Shown here: one piece after another, positions 51,163-60,996 of the stretch
Layout of the letters: every line of letters starts with the position of its first letter
Position numbering within the stretch: position 1 is the stretch's first letter
Origin: VXMT01 sp965204835
GTDB taxonomy: Bacteria; Chloroflexota; Dehalococcoidia; UBA2979
DNA: 64,000 nucleotides
NCBI GenBank assembly: GCA_965204835.1
Contig: OZ242017.1
Location: forward strand, 1,674,001 to 1,738,000
Reading direction: 5' to 3'
Notes under the pieces: generated by a model
What the model saw: the letters and a program-made list of their open reading frames with translations, nothing else
Told to the model about the DNA's origin: nothing
Databases searched by the model: none
Position numbers and translations under genes: made by a program

Positions 51163-53109
51163 CTACGGCGGGAAGAGCACCTCGCCGCGCAGCGCGCCGA
51201 TCGTGTCCTCGGGGATGCCGCCCGCGATGAAGTCGGCCCAGTCGGCGACGATCTGGCCCGACGCGAGCCCGTCGACCAGGCCCTCGAACGTGGTCGCCCG
51301 GTAGCCTGCCTCCGGGAACCACCAGCGATGCACGTACGGGCGGCCGTACGCGAAGCGCTCGCGCAGCGGGTCGCCGTGCGGCAGCGTCGTGGGCGCGGCG
51401 ATCACGATCGCGTCCTCGCCGTACCCGCCCGCGCGCACCGATTCCACGGGCTCGTAGCGCACGTCGGGCAGGTTGCGCAGGTACCAGGCCCACGGCCACG
51501 TCAGCCCCGAGGTCGTCTCGACGACGATCGTGGTGGGCGTCGGGCTCGCCGCCACGTGCGCCTCGATCTCACGGGTGAGGCGCGGGACGTCGGGCGCGGT
51601 CTGCGTGTAGATGAGCGGCTCGACCGGCGTGTCCGGGTGCGCGTACGTGACTCCGAACGCCGTGCGCAGCGAGAGCAGCACGACGAGCACCGCCGCGGCC
51701 GCGCCCGCGCCGGTCGCGCCCCACGCGAGCGGCGTCGCGCCCTCGTCGCGGAGGCGTCGCCACAGCGGCGGGAGCGCCGCCCCGACGGCGTGGCCGGCGA
51801 GGAGGGCGAGCGGCACGGCGAGGTGCACGTTGAGCCACGGCATCTTCTCGCCCGCGAGCGTCAGCGCGACGAGCGTCGAGGCGAACCACCACGCAAGCAG
51901 CCTCGCCAGCCGGTCCCCGCGTCGCAGCAGCCAGGCGCCGCCGGCGAGTGCGGGGATGAGCACGAGGAACTCGTAGAGCGGGAGCATCATCAGGTAGTAG
52001 AACCACGGCTGGTTGCCGCGCCGGACGTCCTGCTGGTCCAGCCAGTAGTCGAGCTGCCCCCAGAACGCGCCCAGGAACCCCTGCGGGTTCGTGAACCACG
52101 TCGTGTACAGCGGCAGCGTGATGACCAGCACGACCAGCGCCAGCAGCCACCAGCGCTGCGCGTCCCACGCCATGCCGACCAGCGCCGCCGCCCCCATCGT
52201 CACGAGCACTGCGACGGTGACCCCGTGCTGCGAGCCGAGGAACCCCGCCTCCCCCGCGTCGCCGAGCACGATCTGGCTCGCCGCCACCAGGAACGGGAGC
52301 GTCAGCGTGCCGAGCACCACCAGCATGTCGGCCTCGCGCGGTCGCTCCTCGAAGCCCAACCGCGCCCGCAGCGGCGCGAGGGGCCCCCACAGCGCCGCGA
52401 CGACCCACGCGACGGGGAACAGCGCGACCGCCATCGCCGCGCGTCGAGGTCCACGTGCGCCCGCCTGGTCGAGCAGCGCCGCGGTGAGCGTCGCGTCGAG
52501 GTACAGGAGCACGATCGCGAGAGCGATGTAGGCGGTCTCCTTCGTCGCGAACCCGAGGGCGAGCGCGGCAGCGGCGAGCACGAGCCAGCGCGAGCGGCCG
52601 TCGTGGCGGTAGCCCCACACGGCGGCGAAGACCAGCACCGTCCACAGCACCGCGATCACGTCGTTGCGGGAGAAGCGCGAGAAGTAGAGCAGCACCGGCG
52701 ACACCGCGAGCAGCGCCGCGGCGGTGGTGGTCGCGAGCGGCCCGAGCGAGCGGCGGAAGAGCAGCGGCGTCGCCACCAGCGCCGCGCCCGCGAGGGCGAC
52801 CGGCAGGCGCGAAGTCACGTCGCCGTCCCCGGCGAGCTTGAAGACGCCGGCGAGGGTGTGGAACAGCAGCGGGCCGTGCATGAGCGGGTTGTGCTCGTAG
52901 CCCCGGCCCTCGGCGAGGTACCACGCGAACGTCGCGTGCAGCGACTCGTCGTGGTGCATCGCCCGCGCGCCGAGGTCCGCCACCCGCAGGACGAGGGCCA
53001 GCGCCGCGATCGCGAGCACCGCGAGCACGACGCCACCCGGCGCGCGCGCCGCGTGCGCGAACGCGAGCAGGCCGCCGTGCGGCCTCGCGAGCGGGTCGCG
53101 GGCGCTCAC
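51163..53109 (-). CDS. Agl23-like / TIGR03663 family membrane glycosyltransferase
   Basis: 648 residues, about 12 membrane helices, with the catalytic-loop motif HHDESLHATFAWYLAEG just after helix 1, as in GT39/ArnT-like enzymes that use lipid-linked sugars, and a long soluble C-terminal domain. This is the family named flippase activity-associated protein Agl23 in archaeal/Chloroflexi contexts. GTG 53109 overlaps the stop of the DUF2298 gene (GTGA), so the two are co-translated. It probably glycosylates a surface lipid or protein; sugar and acceptor unknown. Confidence 0.85.
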   Translation of the reverse strand: MSARDPLARPHGGLLAFAHAARAPGGVVLAVLAIAALALVLRVADLGARAMHHDESLHATFAWYLAEGRGYEHNPLMHGPLLFHTLAGVFKLAGDGDVTSRLPVALAGAALVATPLLFRRSLGPLATTTAAALLAVSPVLLYFSRFSRNDVIAVLWTVLVFAAVWGYRHDGRSRWLVLAAAALALGFATKETAYIALAIVLLYLDATLTAALLDQAGARGPRRAAMAVALFPVAWVVAALWGPLAPLRARLGFEERPREADMLVVLGTLTLPFLVAASQIVLGDAGEAGFLGSQHGVTVAVLVTMGAAALVGMAWDAQRWWLLALVVLVITLPLYTTWFTNPQGFLGAFWGQLDYWLDQQDVRRGNQPWFYYLMMLPLYEFLVLIPALAGGAWLLRRGDRLARLLAWWFASTLVALTLAGEKMPWLNVHLAVPLALLAGHAVGAALPPLWRRLRDEGATPLAWGATGAGAAAAVLVVLLSLRTAFGVTYAHPDTPVEPLIYTQTAPDVPRLTREIEAHVAASPTPTTIVVETTSGLTWPWAWYLRNLPDVRYEPVESVRAGGYGEDAIVIAAPTTLPHGDPLRERFAYGRPYVHRWWFPEAGYRATTFEGLVDGLASGQIVADWADFIAGGIPEDTIGALRGEVLFPP

Positions 53110-55421
53110 GGCGCACCCCCCGGCGGGACGACGACGATGCGCGTGCCGAACGCCTCGACCGCCACGGGCCACGCCTCGAACCTCGTGGCGACGTCGACGC
53201 CGTAGCGCTCGCGCTCCTCGCGCCCGAGGTAGACGTGGGTCACGCCCCAGCGTTCGAGGACGCCGAGTATCCGCGGCGTCGCGCCCTCGGTGTAGACGTC
53301 GTCCACGACGGCCTGGCGCGCGCCGATCTGCGGGTCGCTGCGCCACTGCAGCTGGTGGCCGGGCCAGCCGAGCAGCGTCGGCACGCCGCTCGCGGCGGAG
53401 ATCGCGTTGCCGCTGCTGTACGAGGCCCCCACCGCCTCGAGCAGCGTGTGACGCGCGGGGTCGAGATGCGTGCGTACCCAGTGCAGCGCCACTGCGCCTC
53501 CGGGGTCCCGTACATGGAGGTACGCGACCGCGTCGAGCGTCCGTTCCTGTCCCTCGCGCGCGCGGCTGACCGCCGCGGCCGGGGCATAGAGCAGCGAGCC
53601 GAGCCACAGGAGCGTCGCTGCCGCGACGACGGCCGAGGCGAGCAGCGGGCGCGGCCGGAGCAGCCCGCGCGCGTCGAGCCCGGCGAGCCGGGACGTGGGG
53701 GCGCGGTCCCAGGCGAGTGCGACGCCGACCGCGCCCGCGAGCGCGAGCAGTGGCCAGGCGGCGCCCCAGAACTTGAACACCGTGTTGAGGCGCCCGTGGC
53801 CGAGCGCGTCGGTGATGTGGAAGAGCTCCGTGAGCAGCACGATCGTCCCCGCGGCGGCGGCGAGGGCGAGCCACACGGCGCGATCGCGAGCCCCGTCGCG
53901 GTACGCGCTCGCCGCCGCCGATCCGGCAGCCGCGGTGGCCAGGACGACCGCCAGCAGCGTGAGCCAGCCGACGCCGCGGTCCGTGAACGCGACGGTGTCA
54001 CCGCCCACGATCACCGCGACGATCCACGCCACGACCGGCGCCTCGGCCAGGAGCAGGCCGCGCCCGAGGCCGCCCCAGCCGCCTCGCCGGGCCGTGAGCG
54101 TCGACGCCACCGCCAGCGGCAGCAGCACGGCGCCCCAGAACAGCGCGAACCGCGCCGGGTCGCTCGCGCCGTCGGTCACGAGCGCGAGGCCCGGTCGGTC
54201 GCCCTCGAACGTCGCGAGCATGGGCCAGGCGAGCGCGAGGCCGGCCGCCGCGGGGAGCGCGAGGTAACGCACCGCGCCGAAGATCGCCCCGAACAGCGGC
54301 CAGCCGACCGAGGCGAAGACCCACGTCGCCCCCGCCAGCCAGAGCAGGCCGTAGCTGAGCACGTCCCACGCGTTCGTCATCGCCAGCGCGGCGAAGAGCG
54401 CACCGGCGAGTAGCAGCGCGCCCGGCTCCATCGTCCAGCGGCGCCACGTCAGCGCCCTGCCGCCCTCGAATGTCTCGATCGCGAGCGCGACGGCTGCCAG
54501 TCCCAGCGGCAGGGCGAGGACGTGGGCGTGCAGGTCGCCGAGGATGAACGAGAAGGCCGGGAACTCGCTGATCGTGCCGGGCACGACGCGCGTCGCGCGC
54601 CACCACCACCAGAACTGGTCGGGCACGGCGTGCGTCGCCTCGGCGGGGCCGGGCAGGCCGGAGACGCCCAGCGTGCCCCAGAAGCCCGCGCCGCCGAGCC
54701 CGTTCGCCGCGGCGAGCTCCGCGAGGCCCTCGAGCGGCGCGAGCCAGACCATGCCGACCACGGCGAGTCCGGCCGCGACCCAGGCCGTCGAGCGGCGGCG
54801 CGGGCGGCCCAGGCCGATGGCGTCGACGGCGAGCCCGGCCGTGGCGGCCGCGACCATCGCGCCCGCGGCCGCGAGGCCGAGGTTGAAGCCGTGGTCCGGC
54901 CCCACCCCGCTGAGCTGCTGGGAGACGTCCACCATGACGTGCCCGAGGTGGTAGTACGAGACGCTGAAGCCGGCGAGCCACCCGTCCGGCGGCGGCATCA
55001 CCGTCGCGTGATGGACGGCGTTGAGCAGCATCAGGTCCATCGGCTTCTCGGTCGCGATGGCGGCCGGCGCCTGCGACCGGACGAATGCGAGCAGCACGAA
55101 GACGGCGATGAAGACGGCCTCGCCGGCCAGTCCGGTCCAGCGCGCCTCGTACAGCACCCGCAGCCGGCGCGGCTCGCGCCAGACCAGCCAGGCCGACCAC
55201 CCGTAGAGCCCCGCGAGCGCGAGCGCCACGAGGCCCACGCCGTACGTCGCTGAGGTGAGGGCCGAGGTGATCCAGGCGGCCTGGGCGACCAGCGCGAACG
55301 CGAGCGGGCGCGCGTACAGCAGGCCGCGTGACCGCAGGCGCGTGAACAGCAGCGTGACCGGGACGACCCCGGCCAGCCCCACGGCCAGTGTCGCGGCGTA
55401 CCAGGCAAGGACCTCGAACAT
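53106..55421 (-). CDS. DUF2298 (Chlor_Arch_YYY) multi-pass membrane protein
   Basis: 771 residues with 15 or more membrane helices. Family hallmarks: ATEKPMDLMLLNAV, SYYHLGHVMVDV, FSFILGDLHAHVLALP and FKFWGAAWPLLALAGA. The family occurs almost only in Chloroflexi and archaea, usually next to an Agl23-like gene as here, and is thought to act in cell-surface glycan or lipid assembly without a proven reaction. ATG 55421 lies 12 bp after the ftsY stop. This pair is the main taxonomic clue in the window. Confidence 0.88.
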   Translation of the reverse strand: MFEVLAWYAATLAVGLAGVVPVTLLFTRLRSRGLLYARPLAFALVAQAAWITSALTSATYGVGLVALALAGLYGWSAWLVWREPRRLRVLYEARWTGLAGEAVFIAVFVLLAFVRSQAPAAIATEKPMDLMLLNAVHHATVMPPPDGWLAGFSVSYYHLGHVMVDVSQQLSGVGPDHGFNLGLAAAGAMVAAATAGLAVDAIGLGRPRRRSTAWVAAGLAVVGMVWLAPLEGLAELAAANGLGGAGFWGTLGVSGLPGPAEATHAVPDQFWWWWRATRVVPGTISEFPAFSFILGDLHAHVLALPLGLAAVALAIETFEGGRALTWRRWTMEPGALLLAGALFAALAMTNAWDVLSYGLLWLAGATWVFASVGWPLFGAIFGAVRYLALPAAAGLALAWPMLATFEGDRPGLALVTDGASDPARFALFWGAVLLPLAVASTLTARRGGWGGLGRGLLLAEAPVVAWIVAVIVGGDTVAFTDRGVGWLTLLAVVLATAAAGSAAASAYRDGARDRAVWLALAAAAGTIVLLTELFHITDALGHGRLNTVFKFWGAAWPLLALAGAVGVALAWDRAPTSRLAGLDARGLLRPRPLLASAVVAAATLLWLGSLLYAPAAAVSRAREGQERTLDAVAYLHVRDPGGAVALHWVRTHLDPARHTLLEAVGASYSSGNAISAASGVPTLLGWPGHQLQWRSDPQIGARQAVVDDVYTEGATPRILGVLERWGVTHVYLGREERERYGVDVATRFEAWPVAVEAFGTRIVVVPPGGAP

Positions 55422-55433
55422 CGCGCCGCGGCG

Positions 55434-56405
55434 TCAGGCTTGCGCGGCCTGCGGCTCCGCCTCCGGCGTGGCCAGCAGCGCATCGACGAACGCCGCCGGG
55501 TCGAACGGCGCGAGGTCGCCCGGACCGTCGCCGGTGCCGATGAACCGCACCGGCAGCCCGAGCTGCGAGGCGACCGCGAAGACGATCCCGCCCCGCGCGC
55601 TGCCGTCGAGCTTCGTGAGGATCACCGAGGTCACCTCGACGGACTCCGTGAAGGCGCGCGCCTGCGAGAGCCCGTTCTGCCCCGTCGTCGCGTCGAGCAC
55701 GAGCGCGACCTCGTCGGGGCCGCGCCCGAGCCGGCGCTCGATGACGCGGCGCATCTTCGCGAGCTCGTCGAGGAGGTGTTGCTTGTTGTGCAGCCGCCCG
55801 GCGGTGTCGACCAGCACGATGTCGTGGCCGCGGGCCTGTGCGGCCTCGGCGGCGTCGAATGCCACGGCCGCGGCGTCGCCGCCCTGCTGGTGCGCCACCA
55901 CGTCGAAGCCGATCCGCTCGCTCCACGTGCGGAGCTGGTCGATGGCGGCGGCGCGGAAGGTGTCGCCCGCCGCGGCGAGGACGCGCTTGCCGTCCTCGGC
56001 GTAGGCATGTGCGAGCCGCGCGATCGCCGTCGTCTTGCCGGTGCCGTTGACGCCCACCACGAGCACCACGGCGGGCTGCGGCGGCGGGTCGGCCGCTGCG
56101 GGGCCCCAGAGGCGTCCCACGCCCTCCGGCGCCTCGAGGATCGCGACGAGCTCACGGCGCAGCGCGTCGCGCACCTCGTCCGCGCTGGCGGGGTCGGTGG
56201 CCTGGATGCGCTCGAGCACCTCGAAGGTCGTCTCGACGCCGGTGTCCGCGCCGATCAGGACCTCTTCGAGCGACTCCCAGAGCTCGGGGCCCACGTCGCG
56301 CCCGCGCAGCGCGTCGGCGACGCGGCCGAACCACGAGCGGCGGGTGCGCGCGAGCGCCTCGCCGGTCGCGGCCTCGGACTCCTTGGTGCGACCGAACAGC
56401 CTCAC
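55434..56405 (-). CDS. ftsY: Signal recognition particle receptor FtsY
   Basis: 323 residues, short form without the long acidic N-terminal domain. Contains the N domain (LWESLEEVLIGADTGVETT) and the SRP GTPase G domain: Walker A GVNGTGKTTAIARLA, GDTFRAAAIDQLRTW, VDTAGRLHNKQHLLDEL, TKLDGSARGG and the C-terminal IGTGDGPGDLAPFDPAAFVD (GDGxxDLxxFD). It docks ribosome-SRP complexes to the translocon. ATG 56405. Third gene of the rnc-smc-ftsY cluster, 84 bp after smc. Confidence 0.97.
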   Translation of the reverse strand: MRLFGRTKESEAATGEALARTRRSWFGRVADALRGRDVGPELWESLEEVLIGADTGVETTFEVLERIQATDPASADEVRDALRRELVAILEAPEGVGRLWGPAAADPPPQPAVVLVVGVNGTGKTTAIARLAHAYAEDGKRVLAAAGDTFRAAAIDQLRTWSERIGFDVVAHQQGGDAAAVAFDAAEAAQARGHDIVLVDTAGRLHNKQHLLDELAKMRRVIERRLGRGPDEVALVLDATTGQNGLSQARAFTESVEVTSVILTKLDGSARGGIVFAVASQLGLPVRFIGTGDGPGDLAPFDPAAFVDALLATPEAEPQAAQA

Positions 56406-56489
56406 GCCACGTCTCCATCCCGCATCGCCGTGTACGTCGATGGTATGGCCAAGGCCGGGTCGTGGCTACGCGCGGGCGCGGCGCCCCCG

Positions 56490-59400
56490 CTACGACGCCT
56501 GCGGCAGGTCCGCGAGGCGCAGCGAGAGCACGCGCGAGGTGGAGTCGTCGCCCATGGAGACCCCGTAGATCGCGTCGGCGGCCTCGATGGTGCCGCGGTT
56601 GTGCGTGATGACGATGAACTGCGAGCGGTCGGACATCTCGCGCAGCGTCTGCACGAAGCGCCCGACGTTCGCGTCGTCGAGCGCGGCGTCGACCTCGTCG
56701 AGGACGCAGACCGGCGCGGGGTTCACCGAGAGCAGCGCGAAGAGCAGCGCCACCGAGGTCAGCGCGCGCTCCCCGCCGGAGAGCATCGCCAGCGACGAGA
56801 TGCGCTTGCCGGGGGGTTGCGCCCGCACGTCGACGCCGGGGTCGGCGTCCTCGTCGGACTCCTCGCCCGGCGCGACCTCGACCAGCGTGAGGGACGCGCT
56901 GCCGCCGCCGAAGAAGCGCTCGAAGTACTCGCCGAACGCGGCGTTGACGAGGTCGAAGGTCTCATCGAAGCGTTCGCGGATGCGGCGTTCGAGGTCCGTG
57001 ATCGCCTCCCGCAGCTGCTCCTCGGCGGACTCGAGGTCGGAGACCTGCCCCACGAGGAAGTCGTGGCGCTCCCGCTCCTCGGTGAGGTCCTCGGTGGCTT
57101 CGAGGTTCACGGGGCCGAGCGCCCGGATCTCGCCGCGCAGCTCGGCGACGCGGTTGCGCAGCTCCGCCGGCGACACGTCGGCGCCCCCGCTCGGCGGTGG
57201 CGGAGCGCCGTTCGTGCGCTGCGCGAGCACCGCCTCGGGCTCGATGTCTGGGCTCTGCTCCCCGACCGCGACCGGCTCGGGCGGGGGTGCGCGGCGCACC
57301 GCGCCGAGGTCGTCGACGGTCATACCGTCCTCTGCGAGTTGCTGCTCCAGGGTCTGCACGCGGCCCGCGCACTCGCGGAGCGCTGATTCGGCTTCGATCA
57401 GGTCGCGCTCGGCGGCGAAGAGGCGTGCCTGGCTGTCGCCGCGCGTGGCCGTGAGGGTGCGCGCCGCCTGCTCCGCGTCGGCCAGCGCCGCGTGCGCGGG
57501 AGCGACGGCGGCCTCGGCGGACGCGCGCGCGGCCTCGGCGTTGACGCGCTGCTCGCTCAGGTCCTGGACCGCGAGCACGAGGTCGTCGAGCTCGTGCTGG
57601 ACGGCCTGCGCCTGCTCGCGGCGCTCGACGAGGCGCTCGCGCGCGAGCCGTCGCTCGGCCTCTGCGGCCTCGCGGCGCGACGCAGCGGCGTCGCGCTCGC
57701 CGCGGGCCGTGGCGAGCGCGCTGGTCGCCTCGGCGACGGCCTCGGCCGCCGCGTCGCGCTCCGCCCCCACGGCCTCCGAGCGGTCTCGCAGCGCATCGAG
57801 TTGCTCGTCAATGAGCGCGATCTCGGCGCGCAGCGGGGCGTCGTCCGTCGTCGACTCGTCGCGCTCGTGCTCGTCCGCGGCGAGGGCAGCGTGGATGATG
57901 CGCAACTCGCCGGAGAGCGCGACGAGGCGCCCGCGCAACAGCGACGCGGCGCGCTCATGGTCGCGCAGCCGCAGCTCTCCCTGCTCGGCGTCGCGGCGCG
58001 CCTTGCGCACGCCTTCGCGCATCCCGTCGGCTTCCCCATCGAGGCGGGCGATCCGGGCGGTGGCCTCCTCGACGCCGCGCTCGGCGGCCTCGATCCGCTC
58101 GGGCAGCGCCTCGGCGTCGTCCTGTAACTCGAAGTGGTCCGCCGTCACGCCCCGGGAGCCGCCGTAGATGGCGCCGTTCTGCCGCAGCAGGATGCCGTCG
58201 CGCGTCACGATCGAGCCGAGTCCGCGGTCGATGTGCTTGAGGGCGGTCTGGATGTCATCGACCACGATCGTGCGGCCGAGCAGTGCGTCGACCAGCGAGC
58301 GGTACTCCTTGTCGGTCCGGACGAGCCGCGCCGCGACGCCGACGACGCCGCGCTCGTTGAGCAGGTTGAGCGGGAAGTGGTGCGATATGCCCTGCAGCGG
58401 CAGCAGCGTCGCCGCGCCCATCTCGTGGGCTCGCAGGTGCTCGATGGCCGCGAGCGCGTCCTCCTGGCGTTCGACGACGACCGCGCCGATCTGGTCCGCG
58501 AGCGCCGCTTCGATCGCCTGCTCGAGCCCGGACGGGACGCGGATGACGCGCGTGAGCAGGCCCACCACGCCCTTGAGTGGCTCCTCGCCCGCCTCGGGCT
58601 CCTCCGCCGCGCGCAGCAGCTCCGCGCCTGCGGCGCCGCGCTCGGTGATGCGCGCCGAGAGTGCGTCGATGAGGTCGCGGCGCGCGACGACCCTGTCGCG
58701 CTCCGCCGTGCGTTCGCGCAGCGTGTCGCGGGCGTCACCGGCGTCGGTGAGCGCCTGTTCCAGGCGCTCCTCGGCGGCCATGCGGCGACGCTGCAGCTCG
58801 CCCAGCGCCTGCGTCAGTCGTTCGCCCTCGCGCCGTGCGGCCAGCGCCTCGCGCCCGTACTCCTCGACGCCGCCGAGCAGCTCCAGCCGACGCCCCTTCG
58901 CAGCCTCGCGCTGCCGCGCGCGGTCGGCGCGCCGGGCGGCTTCCTCGCGCCGGCGCTGCTCCATGCCGGCCACGTCCGCCTCGATGCGCGCGCGGCGCGT
59001 CTCGAGCGTCGTGAGGTCGCGCAGGGCCTCGCGCACCGTCTCGTCGGCGCTACGCAGCGCGTCGCGGGCGCTGCCGAGCGCCGTCTCGCCCTCGGCGACA
59101 CGCGCATCGAGCGCGACCGTCGCGGGGCTCGTGTCCTCGTCGTCCACGGGCAACGCTTCGAGGTCCGTGATGCTGGCGGCGATCTCGGTCCGGCGCACGT
59201 CGAGCAGCTCGCGGCGCTGCTCGCTGAGGGCGAGCTGCTGGTTGAGCGTGAGCGCCTGCTCGGCGCGTTCGCGCTCGTGGCGCTGCGTCCGTTCGAGCTC
59301 GGCGCGGGCAGCGGTGACGGCCTGCTCGGCGGCCGCGATGCGCGGCGCGAGCGCCTCCGAGGTGCGCTGGGCCGCCGTGAAGGCCTCCGTGCGCTGGTCG

Positions 59401-60143
59401 TAGCGGGCCTGCGCCGCGGTGTGCTCGTCGCGGGCGCGACGCAGCTCGATCTCGTAGTACGCCTCGAGCGCAGCGCCGAGCTCCGACTCGAGCTCGCGGT
59501 AGCGCGCCGCGCGCTGCGACTGGCGTTCGAGCTGGCGGAGCCGCGGCGCCAGCTCGCGGATCAGGACGCGGACGTGCCCCAGGTTGTCGCGCGTCTGCGC
59601 CAGCCGCCGCTCGGCGCGGGTCAGCTCGATGCGATGGCGGTGTACGTCCGCTGCTTCCTCGATGAGCCTGCGACGCTCCAGCGGCCGCAGGCCGAGCACC
59701 TCGTCGACGAGGCCCTGCGTCATCATCGCGTAGGAGTTCTGGCCGACCTGCGCGCGGCGGAACAGGTCTTGGACGTCCAGCAGGCGCACCCGCTGGTTGT
59801 TGATGCGGTACTCGCTCTCGCCGGAGCGGTACGTGCGACGGGTAACGGTCACCTCGTCGAAGTCGATGGGCATCCAGTGCTCGGAGTTGTCGAGGGAGAG
59901 CGTGACTTCGGCCATGCCCTGCGGGTTGCGGGTGTCGGAGCCCGAGAAGATGAAGTCCTCGCTGCGGCGGGCGCGGATGGCGCGCGCGGACTGCTCGCCC
60001 AGCGCCCACCGCAGGGCGTCGGAGACGTTCGACTTGCCCGAGCCGTTGGGGCCGACGACGGCCGTGATACCGGGGCCGAACTCGAAGACCTGGCGGTCCG
60101 CGAAGGACTTGAACCCGTGCGCTTCGACGCGTCGCAGGTACAT
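56490..60143 (-). CDS. smc: Chromosome segregation ATPase SMC
   Basis: 1217 residues, full length. N-terminal Walker A VVGPNGSGKSNVSDALRWAL, two long coiled coils around a central hinge (about 520-650, with GVVGLLTRVIRV and DGILLRQNGAIYGG), and the C-terminal ABC signature LSGGERALTSVALLFALL with Walker B PVCVLDEVDAALDDANV. Forms condensin with ScpA/ScpB to organise the chromosome. ATG 60143 follows the rnc stop by two bases. Coiled-coil regions are very Arg/Glu/Ala-rich, as expected in this base composition. Confidence 0.98.
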   Translation of the reverse strand: MYLRRVEAHGFKSFADRQVFEFGPGITAVVGPNGSGKSNVSDALRWALGEQSARAIRARRSEDFIFSGSDTRNPQGMAEVTLSLDNSEHWMPIDFDEVTVTRRTYRSGESEYRINNQRVRLLDVQDLFRRAQVGQNSYAMMTQGLVDEVLGLRPLERRRLIEEAADVHRHRIELTRAERRLAQTRDNLGHVRVLIRELAPRLRQLERQSQRAARYRELESELGAALEAYYEIELRRARDEHTAAQARYDQRTEAFTAAQRTSEALAPRIAAAEQAVTAARAELERTQRHERERAEQALTLNQQLALSEQRRELLDVRRTEIAASITDLEALPVDDEDTSPATVALDARVAEGETALGSARDALRSADETVREALRDLTTLETRRARIEADVAGMEQRRREEAARRADRARQREAAKGRRLELLGGVEEYGREALAARREGERLTQALGELQRRRMAAEERLEQALTDAGDARDTLRERTAERDRVVARRDLIDALSARITERGAAGAELLRAAEEPEAGEEPLKGVVGLLTRVIRVPSGLEQAIEAALADQIGAVVVERQEDALAAIEHLRAHEMGAATLLPLQGISHHFPLNLLNERGVVGVAARLVRTDKEYRSLVDALLGRTIVVDDIQTALKHIDRGLGSIVTRDGILLRQNGAIYGGSRGVTADHFELQDDAEALPERIEAAERGVEEATARIARLDGEADGMREGVRKARRDAEQGELRLRDHERAASLLRGRLVALSGELRIIHAALAADEHERDESTTDDAPLRAEIALIDEQLDALRDRSEAVGAERDAAAEAVAEATSALATARGERDAAASRREAAEAERRLARERLVERREQAQAVQHELDDLVLAVQDLSEQRVNAEAARASAEAAVAPAHAALADAEQAARTLTATRGDSQARLFAAERDLIEAESALRECAGRVQTLEQQLAEDGMTVDDLGAVRRAPPPEPVAVGEQSPDIEPEAVLAQRTNGAPPPPSGGADVSPAELRNRVAELRGEIRALGPVNLEATEDLTEERERHDFLVGQVSDLESAEEQLREAITDLERRIRERFDETFDLVNAAFGEYFERFFGGGSASLTLVEVAPGEESDEDADPGVDVRAQPPGKRISSLAMLSGGERALTSVALLFALLSVNPAPVCVLDEVDAALDDANVGRFVQTLREMSDRSQFIVITHNRGTIEAADAIYGVSMGDDSTSRVLSLRLADLPQAS

Positions 60144-60145
60144 GG

Positions 60146-60901
60146 CTACTCCGCCCCGCTCGTCACGTCGACCGCGGGCGCGTCGGCATCGAGGCGCTCA
60201 CGCAGGCGGCGCACCGCCTCGCGCGCGGCCTGTTTCTCGGCCTGCTGCTTGCTTGCGCCGCAACCCGTGCCGAAGACCTCTCCGGCGAGGCGCACCTCGA
60301 CGGTGAACACGCGCGCGTGGTCCGGCCCGCGCTCATCGGTCGTGACGTACTGCGGGCGTCCGAGCGCGGTCTCGGCGAGTTGCTGGAGCGCGCCCTTGGG
60401 ATTGAGCTCGGCCGGGTCCGTCTGCAAGCCCGTGATCTCGGGTTCAAGCGAGCGCTCGATGAAGCCGCGGGCGCCCTCCATGCCGCCGTCCGGGCCGGTG
60501 TCGAGGCGGATGGCGCCGATCACGGCCTCGTAGACGTGCGCCAGGTTGCCCTCGCGCTCGCGGCCGCCGGTCGCCTCCTCGCCGCGTCCGAGCAGCAACC
60601 ACTCGCCGAGGCCGAGGCGAGCCGCGACGCGCGCGAGCGTCGGGCCCTGCACCAGGTGGGCGCGCCACTGTGTCAGCTGGCCCTCCTCGATGCCGGGGAA
60701 GTCCGCGTAGAGCCGCTCCGCCACCACGAGGCCGAGCACGGCGTCCCCGAGGAACTCGAGGCGCTCGTTGGAGCCGGGCGCATCGGCATGCTCGTTGGCG
60801 TACGAGGAGTGAGTGAGCGCGAGGCGCAGCAAGGACTCGTCGGCAAAGCGCAGCCCGATCCGTTGCTGGAGAGTGTCGAGTGAGGCGGGCGCGGGAGCCA
60901 C
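60146..60901 (-). CDS. rnc: Ribonuclease III
   Basis: 251 residues. RNase III domain with NERLEFLGDAVLGLVVAERL (signature with catalytic Glu/Asp), LALTHSSYANE, and the downstream HVYEAVIGAI segment with the second acidic pair; C-terminal double-stranded RNA-binding domain (NPKGALQQLAE, then GCGASKQQAEKQAAREAV). It processes rRNA and other structured RNA. GTG 60901 is chosen because GGAGGG precedes it and family proteins start close to the RNase domain; an upstream ATG at 60982 adds a basic leader. First gene of the rnc-smc-ftsY run, two bases before smc. Confidence 0.95.
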   Translation of the reverse strand: MAPAPASLDTLQQRIGLRFADESLLRLALTHSSYANEHADAPGSNERLEFLGDAVLGLVVAERLYADFPGIEEGQLTQWRAHLVQGPTLARVAARLGLGEWLLLGRGEEATGGREREGNLAHVYEAVIGAIRLDTGPDGGMEGARGFIERSLEPEITGLQTDPAELNPKGALQQLAETALGRPQYVTTDERGPDHARVFTVEVRLAGEVFGTGCGASKQQAEKQAAREAVRRLRERLDADAPAVDVTSGAE

Positions 60902-60996
60902 TCGGGCCGTCCCTCCGGGAGGCTCCGTCCCGCGCCAACTCGTACGATGGCGTGCGTGGACGGGGCCTACGAGCCCCCGCAACTCCTCGATATCCT

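Noticed and set aside
58134..60533. 799-codon plus-strand frame opposite smc and rnc
   Set aside because: Antisense shadow of coiled-coil codons; no domain or start signal.
60146..60901. LALTHSSYANE in RNase III as another copy of the MFS tail motif
   Set aside because: It is a conserved structural part of the RNase III domain and lacks the G-(M/L) part.
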